A stretch of 64,000 nucleotides of DNA, taken from positions 62,001 to 126,000 of the forward strand of contig CAWFEI010000007.1 of assembly GCA_963814915.1 (NCBI GenBank), read 5' to 3'. Every line of letters starts with the position of its first letter. Position 1 is the stretch's first letter. The notes under the pieces were generated by a model that was given only the letters and a program-made list of their open reading frames with translations, made no database searches and was not told where the DNA came from. Below, piece after piece: positions 15,904-24,424 of this stretch. The DNA is from VRUE01 sp963814915 (GTDB lineage Bacteria; Actinomycetota; Thermoleophilia; Solirubrobacterales; 70-9). The position numbers and the translations under genes were made by a program.

Positions 15904-16992
15904 CTACGCCGGCAAGCTGAGCACGTGTGCCTGCTTGGGCTCGACCTTGCCGTCGAGCACGTCGAGGTAGGCGCTTTGCACGGCGTCGAAGCCCTCGCCG
16001 GGGATCGTCTCCAGCCAGCCGCCGATCCACTCGCAGAAGGGGTGCCAGGCGTCGGCCACACGGGTCTCGAGGCCTGCGCGGCCCCAGTCCTCGGAGCGCT
16101 TGACCACTCGGTCGGGTGCGAAGAAGAGGGTCGGAGTCGGCCCCGGCAGCTCACCGCCACCCGCTCCCAACTCCTCCCAGTGGGTCACCCCCACCGCCAT
16201 GCTGTGGGCGAGGTCGTCGCCGAAGTGACCGTGGACCGCTTCGCGCACACCGCCATCGCCGGCGACGTCGACGTAGGTGGCGGTCCCACGCTCGAGCGAG
16301 TCGATGTCGTCGTAGGCGATCGTCCGGTCGTAGATCCCCAGCCCGGCGACGAACTCGGCACTGCGCGGCGAGGTCAGGCCGACCAGCTCGACCCCGTCAC
16401 GCTGGGCGAGCAGGAACGCCGCGGCGATCGCCGTCTTGCTCGACGCGCTGGAAATCAGGATCGGGCCCCGGGTCGCGAGGCCCTCCGCGTCGAGCTGGTC
16501 GTCGATCAGGAAGGAGGTGAAGAAGAGCGGCCGCAGCAGCATCTGGACCTCCTCCGTATCGGGCCGGTAGAAGGCGTCGGCCCCGGTGGCCAGGTAGCGG
16601 TGGTAGGCGGACGGCAATGCCGCCCGGTGCGGCGCGGCGTCGACGAATCCCGGCTCACCGGCGTCGGCGGGCGTCACCACGAGGTGCGAGGAGGGCGGCA
16701 GGTACCCGTAGACCCGGGTGCCGGCCTCGACCCCCTCGGCCTCGCTGCGCTCGACCTCGGCGAAGCCCCACATCGGCACCCGGCCCCAGCCGCCCTCGGC
16801 GGGGAAGAAGTCCCAGTAGGACATCGCCTCCCCCATCACCGCGTAGGTGATGTTGTTCGCGGTCAGGCCGAAGCTGTCCACCCGGAGCAGCGCCTGGCCC
16901 GGCCCGGGCTCCGGCGGCGTGGAATCGACGACGCGACACTCGTGTAGATCGTCGCGCTTGACGAGGAAGTCGGCCATCGGCGACCCGATCAT
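15904..16992 (-). CDS. DUF2855 family protein
   Basis: A 362-aa DUF2855 protein, distantly related to medium-chain dehydrogenases/quinone reductases. The N-terminal GroES-like part has VDSFGLTANNITYAVMGEAM, where the NNITYA segment is characteristic of the family. A Rossmann-like region follows at ~200-290 (PILISSASSKTAIAAAFLLA). No zinc-binding Cys cluster is seen. Function is unknown. ATG 16992 or ATG 16977 (MADFLVKRDD) could start it. It is divergent from the SDR gene with 23 bp between. Confidence 0.87.
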   Translation of the reverse strand: MIGSPMADFLVKRDDLHECRVVDSTPPEPGPGQALLRVDSFGLTANNITYAVMGEAMSYWDFFPAEGGWGRVPMWGFAEVERSEAEGVEAGTRVYGYLPPSSHLVVTPADAGEPGFVDAAPHRAALPSAYHRYLATGADAFYRPDTEEVQMLLRPLFFTSFLIDDQLDAEGLATRGPILISSASSKTAIAAAFLLAQRDGVELVGLTSPRSAEFVAGLGIYDRTIAYDDIDSLERGTATYVDVAGDGGVREAVHGHFGDDLAHSMAVGVTHWEELGAGGGELPGPTPTLFFAPDRVVKRSEDWGRAGLETRVADAWHPFCEWIGGWLETIPGEGFDAVQSAYLDVLDGKVEPKQAHVLSLPA

Positions 16993-17015
16993 CTCACGTC
17001 ATACTGCGGTGTCCA

Positions 17016-18035
17016 GTGGAGGAATCGCAAGCGGACAGCAAGCTCGTTTTGGTCACCGGAGGCTCGGGCTTCCTCGGCGGCTGGTGCATCGTCGAACTGC
17101 TGAAGCGCGGCTACCGGGTGCGGGCCACGGTGCGCGACCTCGCACGCGAGGCGGAGGTGCGCAACGCGGTGGCAACGCAGACCGACCCCGGCGACCGGCT
17201 CGACGTGGTCGCCGCCGACCTACTGGACGACGCCGGCTGGCCCGCCGCGGTGAGCGGGTGCGATTACGTCCTCCATGTCGCCTCCCCCTTCCCGCCGCAG
17301 CAACCCAAGGACGCCGAAGAGCTGATCGTCCCGGCTCGCGACGGCACCCTGCGCGTGCTCGAGGCGAGCCTCGACGCCGGCGTCGAGCGCATCGTCGTGA
17401 CCTCCTCCGTCGCGGCGATCACGGGTGGCAACCAACCCGTGTCCGGCCCGCTGACCGAGCGCAACTGGAGCGACCCCGACAATCCCGAGCTCTCCCCCTA
17501 CGCCCGCTCAAAGACGGTCGCCGAGCGCGCCGCCTGGGACTTCGTCAAGGAGCGCGGCGCCGTCGAGAGGCTTGCGACCGTCAATCCGGGAGCGATCCTC
17601 GGGCCGGTGCTGAGCGCGGACCGCTCCTACTCGCTGCAGGCGATCGAGCGGCTGCTCAACGGCATGCCGGGTGTGCCCAGGATCGGCTTCAGCTTCGTCG
17701 ATGTGCGCGATGTCGCCGCCCTGGAGATCGAGGCGATGACCAACCCGGCGGCGGGCGGCAAGCGCTTCATCGCCGCAGACCGCTTCATGTGGATGGCCGA
17801 GGTGGCCTCCGTCCTGCGCGATCGCCTCGGCGACCGGGCCTCCAAGGTGCCGACCCGCTCGGTGCCGAATCTCCTCGTGCGGGCGATGGCGGTCTTCGAC
17901 CCCGGCGTGCGCTCGGTCGTCGGCCAGCTCGGCAAGCGGACGACCCTCTCCAGCGAGCAGGCGAGGGCCCGGCTCGGCTGGGCGCCGCGGCCGATCGAGA
18001 ACACGATCGCCGAGACCGGCGAAAGCCTCCTCTAA
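17016..18035 (+). CDS. Extended SDR (dihydroflavonol-4-reductase-like)
   Basis: A 339-aa NAD(P)-dependent epimerase/reductase. VLVTGGSGFLGGWCIVELLKRGY is the TGxxGxxG nucleotide-binding motif, VLHVASPFPPQQP the NNAG-like strand, and VVTSSVAAI with SPYARSKTVAERAAWDF carries the catalytic Ser, Tyr and Lys. The NPGAILGPVLS turn and C-terminal substrate domain match reductases of flavonol/cinnamoyl/aldehyde type. The substrate is not predictable. GTG start 17016 is chosen because it is the first before the Rossmann strand. It is followed after 60 bp by the nitrilase-family gene. Confidence 0.9.
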   Translation: MEESQADSKLVLVTGGSGFLGGWCIVELLKRGYRVRATVRDLAREAEVRNAVATQTDPGDRLDVVAADLLDDAGWPAAVSGCDYVLHVASPFPPQQPKDAEELIVPARDGTLRVLEASLDAGVERIVVTSSVAAITGGNQPVSGPLTERNWSDPDNPELSPYARSKTVAERAAWDFVKERGAVERLATVNPGAILGPVLSADRSYSLQAIERLLNGMPGVPRIGFSFVDVRDVAALEIEAMTNPAAGGKRFIAADRFMWMAEVASVLRDRLGDRASKVPTRSVPNLLVRAMAVFDPGVRSVVGQLGKRTTLSSEQARARLGWAPRPIENTIAETGESLL

Positions 18036-18095
18036 GCCTGTCCAAGCTCGCGGCCAGATCTTTGTACGGATGGACTAGACGCCGGGCTCGGCGAG

Positions 18096-19043
18096 GTGCA
18101 TCATTCATGCATGAGGCTGGACACCCACTCCTACGCGGCAGTTGCAGGCGCTTTCGGGGGTCGTGGCGAGTCCGGCCTGAGGCGGATCGAGGTCGCGGTC
18201 GAGTCGGCCCGCTCGGCGGGCGCGGCGATGGTCGTCCTGCCCGAGTGCGCGCTCAGCGGATACCTGCGCGCCGACGGCAGCCACGCTGCGCCGATTGACC
18301 TCGACGGGCCCGAGATCGCGCGCCTCTGTGAGATCGCCGCCGACACCGTCGTCTGCGCCGGCTTCACCGAGCGCGCCCTCGGCCGCCCCTACTCCAGCGC
18401 GGTCTGCGTCAATGGCGACGGCGTGCTCGGCCACCACCGCAAGGTCCACCTGCCGCCGAGCGAGTGCGAAGCGTTCGCTCCGGGCGACGGCTTCGCCGCC
18501 TTCGACACCCCGGTCGGCCGGATCGGAATGCTGATCTGTTACGACAAGATCTTCCCCGAGGCAGCGCGCACGCTGGCCCTCGACGGCGCCGAGGCGATCG
18601 CGTCGCTCTCAGCCTGGCCGCTCGACCGGCGCGACCCGGCGCGGCGCATCACGGCCGACCGGCAGACCCGCCACTTCAACATGCTCGACGAAGCGCGCGC
18701 GATGGAGAACCAGGTCATCTGGGTCTCCTCCAACCTGACCGGCAAGATCGGTCCGATGCGCTTCATCGGCCAGGCGAAGGTCGTCGACCCCGAGGGGGCG
18801 GTGCTCGCGCGAACCGGCGGGCGTTCCGGGATCGCGGTAGCCGAGGTTTCGCCGCAGGCGGAGATCGCCACCTCGCGCGCCTGGATCGACCACCTCGGCG
18901 ATCGGGCGACCGAGGCCTACCGCATCGACCGGCCGGGGCCCGAAGCGCCGCACCCCGGACTGCACGGCCCAGCCCCGGCAGCGCCGCCCGTCGCCGAGCC
19001 GGCGCCGGCCCTGCCCGCCGCCCCGACCCCGGCGCTGGCCTGA
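18096..19043 (+). CDS. Nitrilase-superfamily carbon-nitrogen hydrolase
   Basis: A ~310-aa amidase/nitrilase-fold enzyme. The Glu-Lys-Cys triad is visible: VVLPECALSGY, HHRKVHLPPSE and GMLICYDKIFPE, with a second Glu at DEARAMENQV. The C-terminal ~40 residues are Pro/Ala-rich and outside the fold. The start may be GTG 18096 or ATG 18111. It sits 40 bp ahead of asnB on the same strand. An ammonia- or carbamoyl-transferring partner role with the amidotransferase is possible but not shown; N-carbamoyl or aliphatic amidase activity is equally likely. Confidence 0.88.
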   Translation: MHHSCMRLDTHSYAAVAGAFGGRGESGLRRIEVAVESARSAGAAMVVLPECALSGYLRADGSHAAPIDLDGPEIARLCEIAADTVVCAGFTERALGRPYSSAVCVNGDGVLGHHRKVHLPPSECEAFAPGDGFAAFDTPVGRIGMLICYDKIFPEAARTLALDGAEAIASLSAWPLDRRDPARRITADRQTRHFNMLDEARAMENQVIWVSSNLTGKIGPMRFIGQAKVVDPEGAVLARTGGRSGIAVAEVSPQAEIATSRAWIDHLGDRATEAYRIDRPGPEAPHPGLHGPAPAAPPVAEPAPALPAAPTPALA

Positions 19044-19083
19044 GCGCCGGCGCACGAGAGCCTTCGAGGAGCAGAACGCGCGC

Positions 19084-20607
19084 ATGTGCGGAATCGCCGC
19101 CCAGTACGGAGCGACCGACGCCGACGTCGGCCGGCGGATGCTCGACCGGCTCGTCCACCGCGGCCCGGACGACGAGGGCGAAGCGGCCCTCGGCGGCGCC
19201 TGGCTCGGCCACCGCCGGCTCTCTATCGTCGACGTCGACGGCGGCCACCAACCGCTGACGGGCATCCGCGAGGAGCACTTCTTCGTCGGCAACGGCGAGA
19301 TCTACAACCACGCCGCGCTGCGCGCGCGGCTCGGCGGCGACCGCTTTCGCACCGCATCGGACAACGAGGTCGCGCTGCACGTGGTCGAGCGCGACGGGCC
19401 GGAGGGCCTGGCCGAGCTGAACGGGATGTTCGCCTTCGCGATGGCGAGCGGCGCCGAGGACTTCCTCGCCGCCCGCGACCCGGTCGGGATCAAGCCGCTC
19501 TACTGGGCACAGCTCGACGAAGGCGCCGTCTTCGCCTCCGAGATGGCGGCCTTCGAGCCGCAGATCCGCAGCCGGATCGAGGTCTTCCCACCGGGCCACT
19601 ACTGGACGGCGGAGACCGGGCTCGTCCAGTTCGCCCCGCCGGTGCCGAGCGCCCTGCGCCACACCGCGCCCAGCGACATCGCTCCCGAGGACGTGCCGGT
19701 CGACGCGTTGATGCGCACCCGCTGGGTCCTGGTCGACGCGATCGAGCGCCAGATGATGGGCGATGTTCCGGTCGGCGTCTTTCTCTCCGGCGGGCTCGAC
19801 TCGAGCCTGGTCGCGGCGATCGCCGCGCGCTACCTGGCCCGCCACGGCGAGCCGCTCAAGACCTTCGCCGTCGGGCTGGAGGGCTCGCCCGACCTGCTCG
19901 CCGCCCGCCACGCGGCCGAGTTCCTCGAAACGGATCACCACGAGCGCGTCTACACCGCCGCCGAGGCGACCGCGAGCCTGCCCGACACGATCGCCTCGAT
20001 CGAGGCATTCGACCCCTCCTTGGTGCGCAGCGCGGTCCCCAACTACATGCTGGCCGAGATGACCGCCGAGCACGTCAAGGTCGTGCTCACCGGCGAGGGC
20101 GCCGACGAGCTCTTCGCCGGCTACGAGTACATGCGCGAGTTCGACGACCCCGACCAGCTGCACGCCGAGTTGGTGCGCAGCGTCGAGGGGCTGCACAATC
20201 TCAACCTGCAGCGCTGCGATCGGGTGACGATGGCGCACGGCCTGGAGGCGCGCGTGCCGTTCCTCGACCGCGAGGTGATCGAGCACGGGCTGCGCCTGCC
20301 GGCCGCCTGGAAGCTGAGCGGCGGCGTCGCGCCGGAGAAGCAGATCCTGCGGGCGGCCTTCGACGGCTGGCTGCCCGACGACCTGCTGTGGCGCGACAAG
20401 TCCCAGTTCGGCGACGGCAGCGGCGCCGCCTCGGTGCTGACCGACGCCTTCGCGGAGTCGATCAGCGACGAGGAACTGGCGGCCGAGCGCGACGCGGTCA
20501 CCCCACCCCTGCGCACCCACGAGGAGCTGGCCTACTTCCGCATCTTCCAGGAGCGCGTCGGGAACGTCCGCCCCGAGCGCACCCTGGGCCGCTTCGCCAC
20601 CGCCTGA
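19084..20607 (+). CDS. asnB: Asparagine synthase (glutamine-hydrolysing)
   Basis: A 507-aa enzyme converting aspartate, glutamine and ATP to asparagine. Cys-2 of MCGIAAQYG is the glutaminase nucleophile, with RLVHRGPDDEG, HRRLSIVD and NGEIYNH from the class II glutaminase domain. The synthetase domain has the PP-loop VFLSGGLDSSLVAAI and VVLTGEGADELFAGYEY, and RVPFLDREVIE near the end. Length is close to E. coli AsnB (554 aa) and complete. ATG 19084 is fixed by the need for Cys at position 2, with GAGGAGCAG just upstream. A strong hairpin terminator follows. Confidence 0.96.
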   Translation: MCGIAAQYGATDADVGRRMLDRLVHRGPDDEGEAALGGAWLGHRRLSIVDVDGGHQPLTGIREEHFFVGNGEIYNHAALRARLGGDRFRTASDNEVALHVVERDGPEGLAELNGMFAFAMASGAEDFLAARDPVGIKPLYWAQLDEGAVFASEMAAFEPQIRSRIEVFPPGHYWTAETGLVQFAPPVPSALRHTAPSDIAPEDVPVDALMRTRWVLVDAIERQMMGDVPVGVFLSGGLDSSLVAAIAARYLARHGEPLKTFAVGLEGSPDLLAARHAAEFLETDHHERVYTAAEATASLPDTIASIEAFDPSLVRSAVPNYMLAEMTAEHVKVVLTGEGADELFAGYEYMREFDDPDQLHAELVRSVEGLHNLNLQRCDRVTMAHGLEARVPFLDREVIEHGLRLPAAWKLSGGVAPEKQILRAAFDGWLPDDLLWRDKSQFGDGSGAASVLTDAFAESISDEELAAERDAVTPPLRTHEELAYFRIFQERVGNVRPERTLGRFATA

Positions 20608-20631
20608 GCCACTGAGCCGGGCGGAGAACGA

Positions 20632-20659
20632 GCCGGGGCCGCCCGATGGCGACCCCGGC
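20632..20659 (+). terminator. Hairpin terminator after asnB
   Basis: A 12-bp stem (GCCGGGGCCGCC with GGCGACCCCGGC, one G.U) around a CGAT loop, 25 nt after the asnB stop. There is no U-run, as is common in high-GC actinobacteria. Confidence 0.6.
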
Positions 20660-20771
20660 CTGGTGCATGGAGACGAACGCGGGAACCGCGAGCGGGTGGG
20701 ACAAGACCCGCCTCCCTACGCCCGCCGGTGCCCGGGGTGGATTCCGCCGGGCGCCCGAACCAGTGCGGCGC

Positions 20772-20816
20772 CTAGCGGCCCTGCACCTCCAGAGTCCCGT
20801 CAAGCATGTGAATCAA
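20772..20816 (-). CDS. Candidate 14-residue leader-type peptide with extended Shine-Dalgarno
   Basis: On the minus strand AGAAAGGAGGTGG (20835-20823), close to a full anti-SD complement, is followed at normal spacing by TTG ATT CAC ATG. This opens a 14-codon frame reading MIHMLDGTLEVQGR and stopping at TAG. It lies downstream of gad on the same strand, after the gad hairpin terminator. A GC-rich, hairpin-prone 110 bp follows. Such a strong ribosome-binding site on a tiny frame is not expected by chance, but no known peptide is recognised. It could be part of a conserved small RNA rather than a protein gene. Confidence 0.35.
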   Translation of the reverse strand: MIHMLDGTLEVQGR

Positions 20817-20858
20817 GTTAGGACCACCTCCTTTCTCTGGTGATCCGATTGAAGCAAA

Positions 20859-20881
20859 CCGGGTGGTCGTCGTCCACCCGG
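20859..20881 (-). terminator. Hairpin terminator after gad
   Basis: An 8-bp stem CCGGGTGG/CCACCCGG with a 7-nt loop; on the minus strand it is followed by TTTGCTT. It lies 13 bp after the glutamate decarboxylase stop. Confidence 0.65.
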
Positions 20882-20893
20882 CGAAGCCCGGCC

Positions 20894-22273
20894 TCAGTAC
20901 CCGGGACCGGTCTTGACCTGTTTGCGCTCCGACGGGTCCGCGCCGCCCTTGCGCTCCAGGGTCGCGCAGGCTTCTTCGATGTCGACGGCGAGGTGGTCGA
21001 TGCGGGCTCGCGAGAGGGTCAACTTGACCAGCGCCCGCATGACTTTCACGTCTTCGGCGTTGGGCGGCATCGTGTAGGCGGGCAGCATCCAGCCGCGCTC
21101 GGCGGAGAGCTGCCACGAGATGTCGAACTCGTCGTAGGGCCGCTCGCCGGCGAGCTTGAAGGCGACCAGGGGAAGCTGCTCGGAATCAGCCCCGATCAGC
21201 TCGAAGTGGCCCATCGCCTCCAGCTTCTCGGCCAGCGCCTTTGCGTTGGTCTGCATCGCATTCATGATGTGGCGGTAGCCCTCGCGACCGAAACGGACCA
21301 GGTTGTAGTACTGGGCGAGGACCATCGCCGAACCGGTCGAGAAGTTGAGCGTGAAGGTGGCGTCGGTCTTGCCGAGGTAGTTCTCGTAGAAGACGAGGTC
21401 CTCGGCAAGGTCGGCCTTCTCGCGGAAGATCAGCCAGCCGATCCCCGGGTAGACGAGGCCGAACTTGTGCCCGGAGACGTTGATCGAGCGCACCTGCTCA
21501 AGCCGGAAGTCCCACTTGGTGTCCGGGTAGAGGAAGGGCCAGACGAAGCCGCCCGAGGCGGCGTCGACATGCAGCGGCACGTCCAGTTCGCGCTCCTTCT
21601 TCAGGCGCAGCAGCAGGTCGTTGATCCCGACGATGTCGTCCATGTGGCCGGTGAAGGTCGTGCCGAGCACGGCGGCGACGCCGATCGTGTTCTCGTCGAC
21701 GTGCGGCTCCACGTCCTCGGGGCCGATCGTGTACTTGCCTTCCTGCAGCGGCACGATCCGCGGCTCGACGTCGAAGTAGCGGCAGAACTTGTCCCAGACG
21801 ACGTGCACGTCGCCGCCGAAGACGAGGTTGGGCTTGTCGACGGGCTTGGAGGCCGCTTCGCGGCGCTCCTTCCATTTCCACTTCAGCGAGAGGGCGCCCA
21901 GCATGATCGCCTCCGACGAGCCCTGGGTGCGAGCGCCGGTGGTCTCACCGGGTGCGTTGAAGAGGTCGGCGAGCATGCGGATGCAGCGCTGCTCGATCTC
22001 GGCCGTGATCGGATACTCGGCGTGGTCGATGAAGTTGCGGTAGAGGTTCTCGGAGATGATCCGCTGAGCCTCCGGCTCCATCCAGGTGGTGACGAAGGTC
22101 GCCAGGTTTTTGTACGGCATGCCCTCCAGCATCAGTTCCTCGCCGACGAGGCGCATCGCGTCGACCGCGGACATGCCCCCCGGAGGGAAGCCGTGGTCTG
22201 GCGCGTCTTCGACCAGGAAGCGGTTGCCGTAGAGCAACTCAGCCTGTTCGGGGCTGTGGGGCTCCTTCGTCAT
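20894..22273 (-). CDS. gadB: Glutamate decarboxylase
   Basis: A 459-aa PLP-dependent group II decarboxylase turning glutamate into GABA while consuming a proton. INVSGHKFGLVYPG carries the Schiff-base Lys. The PLP-binding His/Asp region includes VPLHVDAASGGFVWPF, and GARTQGSSEAIMLG is the phosphate-binding turn. FIDHAEYP and the N-terminal LYGNRF match GadB. The C-terminal tail ends KQVKTGPGY without the autoinhibitory His-Thr tail of E. coli GadB, so pH gating may differ. No GABA antiporter is adjacent. It is divergent from the DUF6325 gene over a symmetric promoter region. Confidence 0.94.
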   Translation of the reverse strand: MTKEPHSPEQAELLYGNRFLVEDAPDHGFPPGGMSAVDAMRLVGEELMLEGMPYKNLATFVTTWMEPEAQRIISENLYRNFIDHAEYPITAEIEQRCIRMLADLFNAPGETTGARTQGSSEAIMLGALSLKWKWKERREAASKPVDKPNLVFGGDVHVVWDKFCRYFDVEPRIVPLQEGKYTIGPEDVEPHVDENTIGVAAVLGTTFTGHMDDIVGINDLLLRLKKERELDVPLHVDAASGGFVWPFLYPDTKWDFRLEQVRSINVSGHKFGLVYPGIGWLIFREKADLAEDLVFYENYLGKTDATFTLNFSTGSAMVLAQYYNLVRFGREGYRHIMNAMQTNAKALAEKLEAMGHFELIGADSEQLPLVAFKLAGERPYDEFDISWQLSAERGWMLPAYTMPPNAEDVKVMRALVKLTLSRARIDHLAVDIEEACATLERKGGADPSERKQVKTGPGY

Positions 22274-22301
22274 CGGCGCTCACCAGGATCCATCTCTGGG
22301 C

Positions 22302-22334
22302 ACCCTAGCGTCACCCCCCACCTCGCGCTAGGGT
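22302..22334. promoter_or_regulatory. Symmetric divergent promoter between gad and DUF6325
   Basis: A 9-bp inverted repeat, ACCCTAGCG...CGCTAGGGT, places a TAGGGT -10-like box on each strand. The plus-strand box ends 7 nt before GTG 22342, a leaderless arrangement. The minus-strand box lies 28 nt before the gad ATG. Confidence 0.45.
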
Positions 22335-22341
22335 CTGCGTC

Positions 22342-22785
22342 GTGAACGCCAACGCGGCCGAAGAGATGGGACCGATCGACTACGTCGTGGTCGAGTGGCC
22401 GGGCCGCCAACCGAGCGGCGCGGCGGTGCCGCACCTGGTCGAGCTGGTCGACCGCGGCACGATCCGCATCCTCGACCTCGCCTTCGTCAGCAAGGATGGG
22501 GACGGCACGGTGGCCGCGATGGAGATCGCCGAGCTCGGCGACCAGGTGGAGGAGTTCGCGCTTTTCGCCGGGGCCGCATCGGGGCTGCTTGGCGACGAGG
22601 ACTTGAACGAGGCCGCGGCCGCGCTGGAGCCGGGGACCAGCGCCGCGGTGCTGGTCTACGAGAACAGCTGGGCGGCGCCGTTCGCGAGCGCGGTTCGGCG
22701 CTCGGGTGGGCAGCTCGTCGCGAGCGGCCGAATCCCGATCGCGGAGCTCGAGGCGGCGCTTGACGCGGCCGAGTCGGAAGCCTGA
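22342..22785 (+). CDS. DUF6325 (DUF1269-like) protein
   Basis: A 147-aa soluble protein. It opens MGPIDYVVVEWPG and contains RIRILDLAFVSK-like and LVYENSWAAPFA segments that I recognise from DUF6325/DUF1269 proteins, often beside SHOCT-domain genes in actinobacteria. The function is unknown. The stop is 17 bp ahead of the SHOCT gene behind a GAAAGGAGCAAGCG ribosome site, so they form a two-gene unit. Confidence 0.8.
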   Translation: MNANAAEEMGPIDYVVVEWPGRQPSGAAVPHLVELVDRGTIRILDLAFVSKDGDGTVAAMEIAELGDQVEEFALFAGAASGLLGDEDLNEAAAALEPGTSAAVLVYENSWAAPFASAVRRSGGQLVASGRIPIAELEAALDAAESEA

Positions 22786-22802
22786 AGCGAAAGGAGCAAG
22801 CG

Positions 22803-23093
22803 ATGCCGGGACTACTTAGAGGAGTTGCACGGACGGCGGCGATCGCCGGCACCGCGACCGCGGTGAGCAATCGCGTCTCCCGCCGCCAGGGCGAGCGCTG
22901 GCAGGCGCAGGAAATGCGAGAAGCCCCGCAGCAGCAGCAGCAGCCGGTCGCGGCGCCACCGCCCGCGGCGCCGGTCGCTCCAGCGGGCGAGCAGTCGACG
23001 ATCGAACAGCTGAAAGAGCTCGCCGCGCTCAAAGAGCAGGGCGTCCTCACCGACGAGGAGTTCGCCGCGCAGAAGGCAAAGCTCCTCGCCTGA
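22803..23093 (+). CDS. SHOCT-domain small protein
   Basis: A 96-aa protein with three parts. A short N-terminal helix contains RTAAIAGTATAVSNRVSRRQ, followed by a Gln/Pro/Ala-rich linker (~38-62). The C-terminal SHOCT motif is IEQLKELAALKEQGVLTDEEFAAQKAKLLA, which I cite in parts: EQLKELAALKEQGVLT and DEEFAAQKAKLL. SHOCT is a ~30-aa helical oligomerisation motif found at protein termini. Companion of the preceding DUF6325 gene. Confidence 0.88.
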   Translation: MPGLLRGVARTAAIAGTATAVSNRVSRRQGERWQAQEMREAPQQQQQPVAAPPPAAPVAPAGEQSTIEQLKELAALKEQGVLTDEEFAAQKAKLLA

Positions 23094-23111
23094 GTCGCAG
23101 CACCATTTGAA

Positions 23112-23134
23112 ACTGGCCAGCCAGCCAGTAGTAT
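23112..23134 (+). promoter_or_regulatory. Operator/-10 region of the P450 gene
   Basis: ACTGGC-N6-GCCAGT (23112-23129) runs directly into TAGTAT (23129-23134), a -10-like box 9 nt before the GTG start. The dyad has the same half-sites and spacing as the one at 14815, suggesting a common repressor. Confidence 0.6.
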
Positions 23135-23143
23135 CGACGGGGA

Positions 23144-24424
23144 GTGAGCGAGGAGATCGATACCGCCCAGAAGCTCGAGCTCGACAAAGAGCGAGTGCTT
23201 GAGCGCGAGCACTGGATCGACGGTCCTCCCCACGAGCTGTTCGCGCAGATGCGCGAGCGCTGCCCGGTGCACTGGACGGGGGAGATTTCGGAAGTTCCAG
23301 GAGCGGCCGGCTTCTGGTCGGTGACCACCGCGGACGACGTGCACGCGGTGAGCCGCGACTGGCAGACCTATTCCTCCGAACTCGGCGGCGTGGTCGCGGT
23401 CGACGAGGTCTTCCCGATCGAGCTGGCGCGGGCGATGTTCATCGGCATGGACCCGCCCAAGCACGACCGCCTCAAGGCGCTCTTCCAGGCCGGCTTCACG
23501 CCGCGGCGGATCGCCGGTCACGAGCAGGCGATCCGCGAGATCGTCACCACGGTCCTGGACCGGTTGGAGGGTCGCGAGACCTGCGACCTGGTCACCGACG
23601 TCGCCCAGCCCGCCGTCTCACGGGTGATCGGCAGCTTCATGGGCATCCCCGAGGAGGACGACCGCGCCTGGGCGGAGCTGATGAACACAGCGCTCGCCGC
23701 CAGCGACCCCGACTACAGCCCCGACGGCCCCGAGACGATCGAAGCGACGATCCAGAAGGCGATCGAGCAGATCTTCGCGCGCTGCAGCACGATGATCGCC
23801 GAGCGTCGCGAGAACCCGACCGACGACCTGACCAGCGTGCTCGTGAACGCCGACGTAGACGGCGAGAAGCTCGAGGAGCACGAGATCGTGATGGGCTTCT
23901 TCCTGCTCGTCGCGGCCGGCAACGACAGCACCAAGGCGACCTACTGCAGCGGCATGCGGGCGCTGATCGAAGATCCCGAGCAGCGCCGGATCGTCGCCGA
24001 GGACCCCTCGCTCATCCCCGGCGTGGTCGAGGAGTCGCTGCGGATGTTCCCCGCCTTCGCCCACTTCCGGCGCACCGCCACCGAGGACACCGTCCTCAAC
24101 GGAGCCGAGATCAAGCAGGGCGAGAAGGTGGTCATGTGGTACGCGTCCTCGAACCGCGACGCGACGCGCTACGAGAACCCCGACCGCTTCGACGTCCACC
24201 GCAACCCCGAGCACCAGGCCTTCGGCGCCGGCGGTCGCCACTTCTGCCTCGGCGCCGCCCTCGCGCGTCTGGAGTTGAAGATCCTGCTCGAGGAGACGCT
24301 GGCGCGCTACCCCGAGATGACCCTGGACGGCCGTCCGGCCTTCGTCGAGTCGGCCTTCCTCAACCAGCTCAAATCGCTGCCGGTCAAGCTGGGGCCTACG
24401 CCTCCCAGGCAATCTGCCCGGTGA
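23144..24424 (+). CDS. Cytochrome P450
   Basis: A 426-aa bacterial P450 monooxygenase. The I-helix LLVAAGNDSTK gives the oxygen-activating acidic-Thr pair, ESLRMFPAF is the ExxR motif, and FGAGGRHFCLGAALARLEL is the haem loop with proximal Cys. The sequence resembles CYP families acting on sterols, terpenes or fatty acids (for example CYP125/142-like), but I cannot assign one. No ferredoxin or reductase is adjacent. The GTG start is set by the -10 and operator upstream. Its 3' end overlaps the convergent regulator gene by 29 nt. Confidence 0.93.
   Translation: MSEEIDTAQKLELDKERVLEREHWIDGPPHELFAQMRERCPVHWTGEISEVPGAAGFWSVTTADDVHAVSRDWQTYSSELGGVVAVDEVFPIELARAMFIGMDPPKHDRLKALFQAGFTPRRIAGHEQAIREIVTTVLDRLEGRETCDLVTDVAQPAVSRVIGSFMGIPEEDDRAWAELMNTALAASDPDYSPDGPETIEATIQKAIEQIFARCSTMIAERRENPTDDLTSVLVNADVDGEKLEEHEIVMGFFLLVAAGNDSTKATYCSGMRALIEDPEQRRIVAEDPSLIPGVVEESLRMFPAFAHFRRTATEDTVLNGAEIKQGEKVVMWYASSNRDATRYENPDRFDVHRNPEHQAFGAGGRHFCLGAALARLELKILLEETLARYPEMTLDGRPAFVESAFLNQLKSLPVKLGPTPPRQSAR

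Noticed and set aside
20498..20803. 101-residue frame on the minus strand overlapping asnB
   Set aside because: It lies antisense to the asnB 3' end and the terminator; composition is Arg/Pro-rich as expected for a shadow frame of GC-rich DNA.
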